Source: Eleginops maclovinus
Lineage: Eukaryota; Chordata; Actinopteri; Perciformes; Eleginopidae
Direction of reading: 5' to 3'
Assembly: GCF_036324505.1 (NCBI RefSeq)
Contig: NC_086361.1
Location: forward strand, 1,986,916 to 2,050,915
Length of the DNA stretch: 64,000 bases
Below are positions 39,073 through 52,195 of this stretch, piece after piece. Made by a program: the position numbers and the translations under genes. Each line of letters opens with the position of its first letter. The stretch's first letter is position 1. Under the pieces are notes generated by a model. The model saw nothing but the letters and a program-made list of their open reading frames with translations. It had not been told where the DNA came from and searched no databases.

Positions 39073-39655
39073 AGAGGTTGGAGAAGTAGAAGTACCAGAT
39101 TGTAGGAATACTCTGTCACACTACAAGTATTGCATTCAAAAGGTTGCTCAAGTAAAAGTAGAAGTACCAGAGTGTATGAATACTCTGTCACAGTAAAAGT
39201 ATTCTAAATGTTCCTCCAGTGAAAGTAGAAAGTACTCTCATCTAAATGTACTTAAAGTAGTGACAGTAAAAGTAGTCATTGTTTGATTGGTCCATTTCAG
39301 AATAATATCTCTGATATGTTTTATAATTATTGATCATTAAAGTGTTCTCAGAGCTGGTAAAGGTGCAGCTAGTTTGAATGGCTTTGTATACTGCAGGGTA
39401 GCTGCTGGATTTACTGCAGGTGAACTAAAGTCTGATTTAAGGGCTGATTATATTTACCATCATTAATCCAGATCTGTAAAGAAACTAAAGGGATTAAATA
39501 CATGTAGTGGAGTATAAGTACATCATTTACCTCTGAACTGTAGTGGAGTATAAGTACAAATTTGCCAACAATGGAAATATTCAAGTAAAGTACAAGTATC
39601 TGAAAATTGTACTTAAGTACAGGACTTGAGTAAATGTACTTAGTTACTTTATGTG
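39073..39655. mobile_element. hAT-like 'AAGTACATTTACTC' element
   Basis: It matches 20998-21655 in reverse orientation (gaatactctgtcacagtaaa, gaaagtactctcatctaaatg) and ends agtaaatgtacttagttac. It is non-coding. An 18-G homopolymer lies just beyond at 39773-39790. Confidence 0.7.
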
Positions 39656-40082
39656 AAACTGGAAGCTGTTGGGTCAGTTTCAGATAAAACAGAGAGGGAG
39701 AAGGGAACAGGCACAACCACATTCTTTCTGTTTGGTTTTATGATGTCAGTGGGCTGGGTGCTCACGTGACACGGGGGGGGGGGGGGGGGGAGTTTGGTTC
39801 AAATTAACCACAAGAATTTAGCTGCAGACAAAAAATGTGAAAAAAGAATCAACAGAATTCCAGCTGATCATCAGCTTGAACTAAAAACAGAGCGTGGATG
39901 TCTCCAAGGGGGAGGGGAATGTTACAACATATAATTTACATTATTTACATTACACTATTAACATGGTCAGAACCTCGCCCCTGCGCCCCCCCACCACACA
40001 CACCTGTAGGTCCTTAAACTGGTTGGTGACACACCCAGTCAAATAAGCCACAGTGAATCGTTTTTTACCAGTTACTGCCCCG

Positions 40083-40214
<132 letters not shown>

Positions 40215-40654
40215 ATGTTTTTAGGAACACTTTCTGTTTTTCTCTCGTGAGTCAAACTCCCAAAACTCCCAAACTGTTCGAACCCTTCTGATCTGTCGAA
40301 CACTGTGCTGATGAGTGGAGCAGAGATGATGCCAGCAGATGTTCTGTACACATGTTCATATTTAAAGTCAGTGAGAGGATGTGAGCATATCGTGCATCAT
40401 ATCTCTGGATTGATCACAAGGACATAAGTCAAAAGGCTAGGGGAAGAGAGGTGTTGTGAATAATATATATATTTTTTATTGTTATTTTTGGCTAAATCTC
40501 TTCCCTAAAGCTAATTTTTGCTGCTGAAATTCTGTATTTGCTCAATAATCTTTTATATCATTTCAAGCATTTAGGCTTGAGGGGAAATATTTGAACTTTT
40601 TTATTGGACCTCTGGATGTAATGTTTCTAAATTACGATTTTTAGGTCTTCTTTT

Positions 40655-41010
40655 CATTGTGCAGGAGTGAGTCCGAAAACCTGGAAATTAGTTTACCACT
40701 TTCAGTTCCCTCGTTTCAGAGTTAACCTTTTGTAATTAGTTTTATGTAAGATGTCTGAAATAAGATCTGTGGTTAATGGAGATTTTCAAGTTTTGTTCCC
40801 AACATCATTCTGAAGCTTTGTTAGCCACCTTTAGCTTAGTGGTGGTGACCGTCATGTAGTTCCTTCATAGCCTCATTTTAGGTGTTTACTCACTGCTGAT
40901 TGCATTTATGCTTCAACAGCTGTCGTGTTAATATGTGGAGACCAAGAAATACAATTCTAAAATGTTGCCTTATTTCAAACAGTACTTTAAATAAAGCTTA
41001 AGTTTGGGTG
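40655..41010 (+). repeat. Copy of dispersed family A
   Basis: It begins gtgcaggagtgagtcc and contains tgcctga-type ataaga(t/g)tctgtggttaa and gccacctttagcttag blocks shared with 48643-48830, 55217-55720 and 61566-62035. Non-coding. Confidence 0.7.
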
Positions 41011-41281
41011 AAATGTTTGCTTTTCCCTCCAACAGAGCTGATCTTCATGTGTGGAGCAGACGTTCTTTGGCCACTAGGTGTCATCACTTCATTACTTTGG
41101 TTTTTAACTTCAAAGCAGTCACACAGGTGTGGAGTTCACACAGAATTACAAATCAGTGAGAGCTGTCACTAAGCATCCAGTAACTATTTAGCAACCGTTT
41201 CCCTTCAGGAGGGTGAGAGGTATGGTGGTATGACGACGTATTTTTGCAGGCCGACCAGCACATTAGCATCACAAGGGCTCC

Positions 41282-42499
41282 CTTGATCGAATCAGAAATC
41301 AGAAATAAATCAGAAATACTTTATTTATCCCAAACTGGGAATTTTTTCTTTCGTTGCAGCAGCGAAATACAAAAAAAAGCAAAACAAATAACAAATAATT
41401 ATAAAAAAAATAAAAATGAGAAATATACAGATAAAGCAATAATGTGAATCAGTATAATGTAAATGTACAATGTTAAGTGTGAAGGAGAGCATGTTAAGTC
41501 CAGTTTACAGAGAGGCTATGGAGCAGTGAGTTGTCTGCCAGCCAGAGGGTGATTATTGTACAGAGTTATTGCAGTGGGCAGGAATGTTCTCCTGTACCTG
41601 TCCTTGTGACAGCGGAGCTGGAGCAGTCTGTTGGAGAGGAGCTCCGCCCTGATGCTGCCCCCCCAGCAGATGGCAGCAAAGAAGAGTGCACTAGCAACAA
41701 CAGACTGGTAGAAGATCTCCAACATCTTGCTGAACACGTTGAAGGATCTCAGCCTCCTCAGGACATAGAGTCGGCTCATCCCCTTCTTGTACACAGCGTC
41801 AGTGTTGGCCCTCCAGTTCAGTCTGCTGTCGAGGTGCACTCCAAGGTACTTGTAATCCTCCAGCACAGCCACATCCTCACCCAGAATGCATAGGGGCAGT
41901 GGAGACGTCCTCTTCCTCCTGAAGTCAATGACCTTCTCTCTGGTCTTGGCCACATTCAGATGCAGATGGTTTCTTCCAGTCCACTCCACAAAATCCTCCA
42001 CCAGCGCTCTGTACTGCTCCTCCTGTCCATCCCTTATACACCCTACCACTGCAGAGTCATCCGAAAATGTCTGCAGGTGGCATGACTCTGAGTTGCATTG
42101 AAAGTCAGTGGTATATAAGGCGAACAGGAAAGGAGACAGCACAGTTCCCTGTGGGGCTCCTGCACTACCAACCACCACATCAGACAGAACACTGCCAAGC
42201 CGGACATACTGTGGCCTGTCTGTGAGGTAGTTGGTAATCCAGGAGATGGTGGACGTGTCTTCCCTCATAGCCTGCAGCTTGTCACTCAGTAGCCGTGGCT
42301 GGATCGTGTTGAACGCACCGGAGAAATCAAAGAATGTGATTCTCACAGTGCACCCCGACCCCTCCAGGCATGAGTGAGCACGCTGCAGCAGGTAGATAAT
42401 GGCATCGTCCACCCCCAGGTGAGGCTGGTAGGCAAACTGCAGAGGGTCTAGAAATGATCTCACTTGCGGTCTGAGATGGGACAAGACCAGTCTCTCTCG
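41282..42499 (-). mobile_element. 5'-truncated LINE inserted in a family A repeat
   Basis: The minus strand keeps an open 322-codon reverse transcriptase fragment (41516-42484). It has the palm motifs FDFSGAFNTIQP, GAPQGTVLSPFLF and FSDDSAVV, then KYLGVHLDSRLNW, and ends near its natural C-terminus. A 3' UTR with a gggataaataaag signal and TTCTGA repeats follows at 41285-41345. The style fits a fish Rex1/L2-like non-LTR element. The catalytic box reads FSDD instead of the usual FADD/YADD. The flanks (agcatcacaagggctcc / gacaaaaagcaatggg) are contiguous in the paralogous repeat at 9846-9880, which fixes the insertion. Confidence 0.88.
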
Positions 42500-42889
42500 A
42501 CAAAAAGCAATGGGATTTTAACATTGGATTACAGCATATTGCAGAAAACAAGATCTGTGGCAAACAGAGAGCAGGATATTCTCCACATATTAACAGCACG
42601 TTGTGATTTTTAAAGAGTAAATGCAGTCTCCATTAAGTAAAAGCTACAATCAGGCTATAAACTAAGAAGAGGACTCTGGACAAACTGTTATCAATTATGG
42701 ATGATCATTTTGCACAACTACAATGTGAATTATATTCAATCCAACACCAATGTGTCTACAGTATATTTCTATATATTCCTGTAGCCTAGTGAGTCTGTAT
42801 ATTGTAGAGTAGTCAATTTATTCAATATTTTGTTATATTGTTTTAGGTACTCTAGGGATTTATGTCTTTTCTATTGCTGCTTGCTTACA

Positions 42890-43336
42890 TTTTTATTTGT
42901 ATTTTTACTATATGGAGAGACAGGCAACGCTGCTTCCTTGGAGATCTTCAATCATCATTAAAAATTCACCTGTTCACCATGGCCTTTGACCCCTAACCCA
43001 TCACAGACCCCCTGCTTCCACTCCCACTGTTATTTATTGAATTTTTACTTTATTATTTGCCCTTCGTGTTTGTTTGTTTGTCTGTTTTTTGTCTGTCCTT
43101 ACACCATGTAAAGCGGCCTTGGTTCCCCTGAAAGGCGCTATAAAAATGTACTCTATTATTAATATTATTATTTATACTTGCCGGTAATGTTCATATTTAT
43201 TTGTATTATATTTGTATCTTATGACTCCTGTAATGTTTGACACTGCTGCTGAAAACATTTTTTTCCCCCATTTGGGATAAAGTATCCATCCATCCATCCA
43301 TCCATCCATCCATCCATCCATCCATCCATCCATCCA
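42890..43336 (+). mobile_element. LINE 3' tails and (TCCA)n array
   Basis: A first tail at about 42930-43170 ends gtaaagcggccttggttccc, gaaaggcgctata and TTA repeats. A second fragment ends tttgggataaagtatccatc with a (TCCA)n array at 43283-43336. Only non-coding 3' ends remain. Confidence 0.6.
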
Positions 43337-43691
43337 ATGTGAAAGGTGGCTAATGAAGCGGCAGACACTCAGCAGTGGGGTAATTACTGATGTATTTTAT
43401 GTTGCGTAAAAAAAACATGAAAATCGTGACAGCTTATGTTAACCACAGACCTAATTTCAGGCCTCTACTCAGAAACACGTTTAAAAACCTGAGCGTGTAC
43501 CTCTCCTTGTGTTTCAGCGTCGGATATGTTTCATTTCAGGCAGTAAATATTGTGTTTGACTAGTTGGATTTTTGCTTTTTAATGTGCTTTTAGTTTACAA
43601 CTTAAAGAATCATTGTTGTTGTTCTTTATCTCAAACACATGGAGAATAACAACAATGGAGCTCTGAAGAAGAAGTGACAACAGGCTTTGAA

Positions 43692-43926
<235 letters not shown>

Positions 43927-44081
43927 GACTGTTGCTTGGCTCTGCACACTAAAGACCAATTATTCTTTCAAAAGAAGAACTGGAGAATAAAGCCCATGCA
44001 GCCTCTGAAATACACATTTAGTTAATTTAAGTCTGGCACAATGAATGATTCAGGTAACAGAAAGACTTGGTGAACATCCCT

Positions 44082-47000
44082 TCAGTTTATAAACTCTGTG
44101 CTGAGCTGGAGGTGAAATCCCTCCAGATGTTCTTTAAGCTTCTCCCGAACATCTTCCCCTATTTCGGTGCTGAGGACAGAATGTTCCCCCCTCTCCGTCA
44201 GCTGTTTAACGTCCAGTTCTGACGCTGGCCTTTCATCGGGAACACGCTCCGTCTTGAGAGAGCTCTGTATTTTGTCTCCAGCAGGGACAGGCACCAGGAG
44301 GAGCTGCCCCTCTCCCCCGCTCTGTATCAGGAACAGCTGCTGCAGGGGAGCATCCTCACCCACAGCCCCACCCTCCCCATCAGAGAGCAGCAGTTGCTCA
44401 TGAAAATCAGACAGGGACACCCCAGGGATCACATGCTGGACACCTTGAGTTTGGAGCAGTACTTGGGGATTTGTTACATTGAAGTCTATACTTTCTACAC
44501 TTTTCCCAGGCGGTCTTTCCTGTGTGTTTGTAACGTTTGGAGCTGTACCGGTTTCTACACGTCCCTGATTTTTTAGCGTGTCCTCATGCACGGCGGGTTC
44601 CACATCATTTGAAGTCTTTGAAACTCTGCATGCTTCCTGCCCTCTTCCACAGTAGAAGCAGAATCCCTTCTCCTCCTCCGAGCAGCTGCTAGAGTCTGGA
44701 AGATAATGCTCCATCTGATCCACACCTGAACCATCTGGTGACATGAGCAGATTGTGCTTCAGCCTTTTGTCTCGCAGCCTCAGCACAGTGCTCCGCAGGC
44801 GGTTCTCCCTCCGCCGGGCCGCATGCAGCTGTCGTAAAGCTTTCTCCAAGCAGTCGATGGCCTGGTCGTAGCGTCTCCTCCACAGCAAGGGGCAGAGCTG
44901 AGCGTAACTGTGCTCCTTTGGCAGATAGAAGCCCGGAGGAGGGGGCAGACGCCTCATGTAGCGTGAGGGGGATTGTGGACGAGACCCTGGTGCTGGTTCT
45001 GGACTTGATTCCTGCTGCGGGAGCTGCTCCACCTCTGATGGCTCTTGAGGAGATGCAGGTGTGTTTCCATTCGGTTTTTCTGAAGTCTCACCTCCCTCTG
45101 TCTCCAGCTGAGCATTCTGCCAGTCGTTAGAGCGCCGATTCCTCCTACAGAAAAGGATTATTATTTGATTATTACATTTGGCTGAGACTTTTATCCAAAG
45201 CCACCCCAATACCATAGACATGCCTACAGGAGCAATAAGGGTTAAGTTGCTTTCCCAAAGACACTTGGACATGCAAGGGCTAGGGATCAAAACCACTGAT
45301 CCACATTTACCCTCTGCATTTGACCCATCCTATTGTCAGGAGCAGTGGGCTGCAATATGTACTGCGCCCTGGGAACAGTGTAAGGAACGGTGCCATGCTC
45401 AGGGAAACCTCGAGCAGCACTTACGGACTTCGCCACCACTATTGTACCTCCACTGTTACATGTTTCCATGCTTTAATGTTCCAAAACCTGCTATGATAGT
45501 GCCTAAGCCTGGCCCAGTCTGCTTTGATTGGTTAGCTGGCCTGCTCTGTTCTGATTGGTCAACCTGCTTAGAGATGTCCCGGCCTTTAGCCTATCACATA
45601 CAATGTGTTGGATTGCTAGCCAATAGAAGTGCGAGTGTTACATAGTGATGTCATTATGTTAGTGTAGTAAACAAATGTAGGCGTTTCAGGCAGGGGGGGA
45701 ACTATACCCAATCATAAAAATAGTAGTAGTGTGTTTTGTGTTTTTCGAAGACATGACTACAGCACTCAATCCAACCTGTCTGTGGAGTAATGCACCCTAC
45801 ACAAACACACACACACACCCACACCCACACACACACACACGGGCTGCATGGGGGAAGCGCATAATCTTTTGCTAGCTTTGTTTCAAGGTTCAATATTCAA
45901 GGGTTTTTATTGTCATGAGCACAATGTCTTCAGTGTAGTATGGTAATGAACATCTAGGTCCTGAGCTCCTCCAACAATGCAACATATTATATATAGGATA
46001 TAAAACAAAATAAGAAAACTAAAAGAATAATACTAGTGCAAAATGAAACAGAGTAGGATAAATTCATTCAATCATTCATAGTGTAAAACAGAAGCATTCT
46101 ATGCATCCGTAATAATGAATGTGAATTAATTTCACTTGGTCAGAACCAAGTCAGTGACTGTATAGGTGTGTTACCTGAGACGTAGATGTTCTGCTGGCAG
46201 CTGTGTTGCTCGTCTTTTCCCTTTGCTTGTGGAAGAAGAGTCGAACACTGTGGGACAAGCCTCTTCCTTCAGCCTCCTGATCCCACTGTGGGAGCAGAGG
46301 TCAAACACAGTGATCTGCTGTCCTCACACTGCGAGCAGCAGACAGCGCTCTATCACATCGACACTCTCGTATCTTAACAGACCTGCATCCAGTCAGCTCG
46401 AAGCTCTGGGGGGTGAAGTGTTTGGAGCAGAAGTACACAAAGTCAGTCTGAGGGTCCCAGGAGTCGGCACGGTGGCAGTTGTTGATCCAGAGGCTCCTCC
46501 GGGTCGCTCCTTTTGGTAATCTTTCCATCACAAGTAAATACATTATGTCACTTCAGTACACAAAGTAAATAGGAACCATGATCACAACATAAAATAAAAC
46601 AGTGGTGGAGAGTAACAAAGTACATTTACTCAAGTTCAGTAACATTTTGAATTACTTGTACCTGTTTTCAGTTTATGATACTTTATATTTCTACTCCACT
46701 ACACTTTGGAAGCTAATATTGCATTTTTTACTCCGCTACATCTATTTTACAGCCTTTAATTACTAGTTAGATTTAGATCATTAGCTTATAAAAAGTATAA
46801 ATCAATTATTAAATAAACGTTGATATATTTATAGGTTGAGATATCCAGCAGCAGTATAGAAAGCTATTCAAATTAGCTCCACCTTTAATTGAGCTTGAAT
46901 AAAAACACATCAATAATCATAATCCCAGTAAATCTGAAATGTGTAATAAAACATCAGTAGATTAACTTTTGGTACATTTAGTATATTTTGATGCCGATAC

Positions 47001-48213
47001 TTTTGTACTTTTACTTAAGTAAGATTTTGGAAGACTTTTACTTGTAACAAAGTAAAGAAAGTGAAAAATCTGAGTACTACGGAGCCCGGGAGGGGCCATA
47101 GAGAAAAAAATAAATACAATTGTAACATTCAAACGTTTTAATGACATCAAAGAAAAGAGAGCAGGTGGGGAGTGATGAGAAAGGAAGGGGTAAAGTTTTT
47201 CGGTGTGCAATTTGTTGACGGTTCCCTACTCACTCTTTTCTCATCCGGCCGAATATAGAAACCAATGTGAATGAACTCGCATGGAGGACGGAGAGTATTG
47301 AACTGTTCTGATAGAAGGTGCTCTGTAGCTCGGTGTCTACCTTGTTATGGTTGTAAAGTCACGTTGTTTGTATTTTTACAACGTGATATTTACGAGTTAT
47401 TGATCAGCGAATTTCGAATCCGTCAGTATCTTTCTAACTTTACCGAACTTTATATACCTAACTATCTTGTGCGCACAAATAAATACAGGATGGGCTCGTT
47501 TCATTTATTTTTTCGCTCTACGACCCCTCCTGGGCTTTGTAAAGTACTTCTTGAACCACAGGAACAAACTAAGAAGAGCTATCCAAAACAGGTGCAACAT
47601 AATGAGTGTATAATATGATGATGTGCTGCAGTAGTGCTTCAGTCTGGAGTGCACATTAGCCGGCAGTGTATCCTTGCTTACTACAAGATCTCTTTTTAAC
47701 GTCTGAACTGACTGATAGATTATTGGATGGATATATAAATAATCCCAAAAATATACAAGCAAAAATAAATACACATAAAAAAACCACAATTTTGAATACA
47801 GTAATTTATGGCATTAAATGAGCTAGCCTTAATCAATTCTCTTCATCGATTATACCTGGTCAGTTCCTCCTCCTTTTTTGTGACGCAAACCCTTTTTGGG
47901 TGCCTTATAAGTGTTGTTTTTCAAAGTCTGAACACTGACAAATATGGACTGAAGCAGAACATCTTGGTTAAACATGTTGTGTATTGATCTGTTCTCAATA
48001 AGTGTTTAATTTTGGACCTTACAGCGCTCTGAAACAATCCTATGCAGTCCTTACTGGCATCTAATTCGACTTAGAATAACACTGATACAATTAATATTGT
48101 TATAATGTGTTACACATGCTCTGTGAGGCTCACTTGTGGAAGGTGATCCCAGCATTACGAGTCTCACGGTTATCCCGAGACTTGCAGCCGCCTGCAGAGC
48201 AATGTCTCGGCAT
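44082..48213 (-). CDS. thap7: THAP domain-containing protein 7 (4 coding exons, 463 aa)
   Basis: THAP7 is a nuclear, chromatin-associated transcriptional repressor that binds DNA and histone tails. Exons 48134-48213, 46383-46520, 46175-46285 and 44082-45144 join in phase. The N-terminal C2CH THAP finger is complete: [35 protein letters not shown], and VYFCSKHF with the second Cys-His pair. CPTVF takes the place of the AVPTIF box. The proline-rich middle contains [20 protein letters not shown]; its EHSY at 187-190 is an HCF-1-binding motif. A coiled coil follows at about 205-240 ([19 protein letters not shown]), then an acidic, serine-rich linker. The C-terminus ([13 protein letters not shown]) matches mammalian THAP7. 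The protein is longer than human THAP7 because of a long middle insert. The ATG directly follows a splice acceptor, so a non-coding first exon is expected upstream. Confidence 0.93.
45160..45640. mobile_element. Degenerate fish DNA repeat in a thap7 intron
   Basis: It begins attacatttggctgagactt, ttatccaaagcca, a widespread teleost repeat head. From about 45460 it carries text related to the flank of the 57-bp minisatellite (catgctttaatgttc, cccagtctgctttgat). The open frame across it (45178-45645) is not a gene. Confidence 0.55.
46606..47080. mobile_element. hAT-like 'CAGTGGTGG' element
   Basis: It starts cagtggtggagagtaacaaa and ends among ttttacttgtaacaaag and aatctgagtac motifs, matching 49057-49514. 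It lies in the first coding intron of thap7. Confidence 0.65.
47090..48120. other. thap7 intron, no gene seen
   Basis: Open frames at 47271 and 47505 have no recognisable product, no exon-like boundaries and no repeat-family match that I can name. Confidence 0.35.
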
Positions 48214-48642
48214 CTGAAAGTGATACAGTGAAGAGAGAAGGAGTAGTCAGATTTGTTAAACTATCACTAACCCTTTGTACTTATTTCAAAACTTGAATAA
48301 TTCAATCTCAACAGAGAATCTAACAAAAACATCCTGACTCCAAATGCAACAGAATATTTATAATGCAGAAATAAAGGAACATGTCTTTTGGTAATTTAAA
48401 AGGCGCAATAAGCCATAATTGACTGGCCTAAAAGGAACAAAAACATGGAAGTCTAGGCCAGCCACTGCAGGGGCCAGTGGACCCAGAGCCCTGGTTACCT
48501 TCTGGAAATAAAGACGTCATTTAATTAATTCCTTTGTTGCCTGTGAAGTAATAAATGACTAATGATCTCCGTCCATGGTGCTTGAATTACTGAAAATACC
48601 TACATTAATCAGCCCTGTTAAAACCATTTCTCATCGAATGGT

Positions 48643-48830
48643 GCAGGAATGAGTCCTAAACCTAGAAATGAGTTAGCATTTAGAGTCAATGTTTTTTTTA
48701 ATCAATGACTTTTGGAACTCATTTTTGGTTAGATGCCTGAAATAAGGTCTGTGGTTAACATAAGCACAGCAGACTATGTTGACTATATGACCATTGTCTT
48801 CAGGCTAACTACTTATTAATGATTGTTCTA
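48643..48830 (+). repeat. Partial copy of dispersed family A
   Basis: It begins ggtgcaggaatgagtcc and includes gcctgaaataaggtctgtgg. Truncated on the right. Confidence 0.65.
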
Positions 48831-49056
48831 TAAAAAAAACTGTCACACTGAAACGTGTTCAGTCACAAAAACAATGTCATATGTCTCAAATGTATCTAAT
48901 ATGCTCACATCAATGTCTAGAGTTTTCCTCTCAGGTCCACACATTTTTATTATTTTTTAAAATAATGTTTTAATTTTAGATTTTTTCACTTTATTTTTTT
49001 TACCTTTCCTGATTTAATTCCATCTATTTGTCTTTGACTTAACATCACTTGATAAC

Positions 49057-49514
49057 CAGTGGTGGTTTGTAACTAAGTACATCTACTCAAGTACTGTACT
49101 GTGAAAAGTGCAGTACTGGTACTTCACTTGCTTGTTTTCACATTATGCTACTTTATACTTTAACTCCACTAGTAGATGTTGTCTATACTGTATATTACAG
49201 ATTTAGTTACGAGCTACTTTGCAGATATATATAAAAATATAAATTCAATGACACATATTATTATAGGCTCACAAGTAGTATATCAATTCATTCAAATAAA
49301 TCCCACTTTTAACAAATGCAACATTAAAGTGATGAACACATTAATGCTTATATGTGCCATTCTGCAAAGGGTTAGACAACAGGTTCTCCAGGAAATTACA
49401 TTTTGATGCTAATACATTTTGGATGCAGGACTTTTAGTTGTAACCGAGTATTCCTACACTGTAGTATTGCAACTTTTACTTGAGTTAATAATATGAGTAC
49501 CTTTTCCACCTCTG
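49057..49514. mobile_element. hAT MITE with perfect 8-bp target duplication
   Basis: The 458-bp element begins cagtggtggtttgtaac and ends gtaccttttccacctctg. Identical ttgataac octamers flank it at 49049-49056 and 49515-49522. This copy defines the ends of the family seen at 20998, 37140, 39073 and 46606. Confidence 0.9.
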
Positions 49515-50089
49515 TTGATAACACTGTTGATTTGTTTGTATGTTCTGGATTTGATCAATAAAGTTTTTTTTTTTTAAACCGTTGACATTGTGAGTTTAAA
49601 TCTGAAAAGGTTGGCTCGGAAAGCAGACAGACAAACAGTAGCCTGTACAGTACAGTACATTTTAATACAGTGTACTACATCGTAGTATAGTACTTTGTAG
49701 CACCGTGTAGTAGGCTACAGTGCAGCATCATGCAGAGGATAGAGCAGGCAGTGGAGCTGTGTTTCCGGTTGGATATGAGCCTCAGAGAGACTCCTCCTTA
49801 GCGTTACTTCTGATTTTTTTAAAACAACTTTAGTTTTTTATTCACACGCATTCGCTTCTGAGACATTCGTATTCAGCAGGTATTTAACAGTAACGTTGGT
49901 GCAGCGCAGCGGGTTCCTGACGCTACGCAGTTTTGCCACAAGCTAGCAGTTAGCTAGTAAAAGCTAAGCCGTTGTAAACATTATGAAACATTTCCCAGTG
50001 TTTCGGTTGCTACGCAGGTTCAGTAAACCCTGGAGCAAATGAAGATAAATAAATATTAAAGATATTACCCTGCACTGCAGATTTCGACC

Positions 50090-50130
50090 TCACGAAGATG
50101 GCTGATTTCTTCTTCTTCGTACTTCCGCCT
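50090..50130 (-). promoter_or_regulatory. Probable thap7 promoter: YY1 and ETS sites
   Basis: On the minus strand gccatcttcg (50095-50103) matches a YY1 element and gcggaagtac (50119-50128) matches an ETS site. This pair is typical of TATA-less housekeeping promoters. The location is about 1.9 kb upstream of the thap7 ATG, which follows a splice acceptor. A possible donor (gcaggg|taata-like) lies near 50070. Inference from motifs only. Confidence 0.45.
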
Positions 50131-50139
50131 TTTTCTCCT

Positions 50140-50724
50140 TCCTCAACTTTTTGTATAAAACTTTATTTAAAACATACACTTGAAGGCACAAAATAATACG
50201 CATTATAATGGTATGTTATAATTATATGGCCTGTAAATTGCTTTGTATTTTTAACCAAGCTTATCAAATATGCTACAAGTTACAATATCAGCATTTATTT
50301 CCTTTAATTAAGTTTTTGTAGTTCTGTTGATCCACAAAATAGAGTAATTTTGCGTAATAATCTCCTTCAAATAGTGCACCAGTTCTTTTTTATGAGCCCA
50401 CACTAATCTTGATTTTTGGCCAGGTGCAAAAACAATCTGATCCAACCAACACTTATATACAAAGGATTCTTCAGTATTGCCTGTAGTTATATTGCCACTA
50501 GTCTTGGGGATTATTGTTTTTGTACAGCGAAAGTGTCAGTCCAAAAGAAAAGACTAGCAAACAGAAGTCATAAACTATTATATATAACCATTACAGCATT
50601 TCCCAAAAAGAAAATTCATAAAGGTGATTGATGAATGTAAAATCAGTTAGAATCGGACTTTGAAAGCCATTTTTTAGCCTGCCCAAAACATCAACTCCAG
50701 TTCTTCATTAAGAAAAAAATATTC

Positions 50725-50777
<53 letters not shown>

Positions 50778-51222
50778 ACCATATAAAGAACAAAAAAATC
50801 ACTAAAACTGCCATTATATACTGGCAGCAACTTAACCTTAACTGGACTCACTGCCCCCCAAAAATAGTTTTAAACAAATCAATCAGACAATGGTAAATCG
50901 TGTGACTGAAAGCAGTATCCAACAATGTATACATAATGTGTCAAACTAACAATGCATTATGCTTTGCACACTCTTAGCAATTTACTGTCAGCCATCACCA
51001 TCAAATCATCAGGAGAAACATTTGTCATTTATTTATTTTGACAAAAATAAAACAATGGTATCAGGTCATTATGAAATGGTTATATTAAAAAAAAGAAAAA
51101 TATATATTTGTTTTTTTCATAATCCATATAATCCATATAGTAAAACTTTTTTTGTGTTTGTATTTGCATTTGGATCACATTTAGTTGTAATAGGCTTACA
51201 AGTTATGGAAAAGATCATATTT

Positions 51223-51289
<67 letters not shown>

Positions 51290-51292
51290 AAG

Positions 51293-51328
<36 letters not shown>

Positions 51329-52190
51329 CTTTGTGTGGGAGGGTGAAGATAATTCAGTTAAAATATTACTTCTGGTCTATCTGGCAAGAATTTATAACTT
51401 TGTGGGGACACTAACATAGCTGTTCTCTCATTCCCCCCCTTTTTTTCAGCATTATCACCCCAACAATTCCATTGTAAATCAGACTATAATAAAAGGAAGT
51501 AAAGAAGGAATGTCTCCCACTAGACAAAATGTTTTGGAATAACTATAGGAATGCTTTAACTTTATAAGCATGCAGGGAGATTTAAAATTATCACCTTAAA
51601 GTTCTCTGAGAAATAAAAGGACATCAATTTCTCCCCTGGAACCCCATGACTGTAATCCTCTCCATCTCTCTGTGTCTAATGCCAAACTAGAACTTTCTAA
51701 GATATAAATAACCCTGCAGGGGATGACCTTCATGGTAGTCGTGATTGTCTGCCTACTCAACCACTATTGTTTCCCAGGCCCTGTCTTCTACAACAGGCTT
51801 AGATACTCCCAGAGACCCCGAGGCAGGGGGCTCTTTCTCAACGCTCAGAGAGGCTGCATCATGGGACATTTCAAAGATGCTAAGTGTGGAAATCAGTTAT
51901 AATTCTATACACCAGGTGGAGCAGCGATGGAAGCAATTGCAGGTTACTGCAGCTAAAATAATATATTATGAGTTTGTAGTGGACAGTATGTTTTAAAGTA
52001 ACATAGATTCACCTTACTCAATGACTCCCAAAATGATCTTTATTGGAGCCGGGTGATAATCTCCCTAGGCAACAATGGAATACCCAAATTGTTATTACTG
52101 TTTTCCCCTGTTTTTCTTTTATACTGTATTTTAAATATAAAATAAATCCAGTATTTGTGGACATTGTCCACCATTTCAGTAAGGTCAAAC
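50140..52190. other. AT-rich intergenic DNA
   Basis: No exon is recognisable. An (AT)n array lies at 50730-50775. The open frames at 50416, 50959 and 51745 have no recognisable product. Confidence 0.4.
51222..51334. repeat. (AT)n tract closing in a 48-bp perfect palindrome
   Basis: (TA)n blocks split by a cagt run into 51287-51334. There acaaagacctta and its exact reverse complement enclose a pure AT core, giving a 48-bp loop-free palindrome. Confidence 0.93.
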
Positions 52191-52195
52191 CTGCC

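Noticed and set aside
45178..45645. 155-codon open frame in a thap7 intron
   Set aside because: It coincides with a common fish repeat beginning atttggctgagac and has no domain.
50098..50180. Short plus-strand open frame starting ATGGCTGATTTC
   Set aside because: It has no domain, and its start overlaps a YY1-like site better explained as part of a minus-strand promoter.
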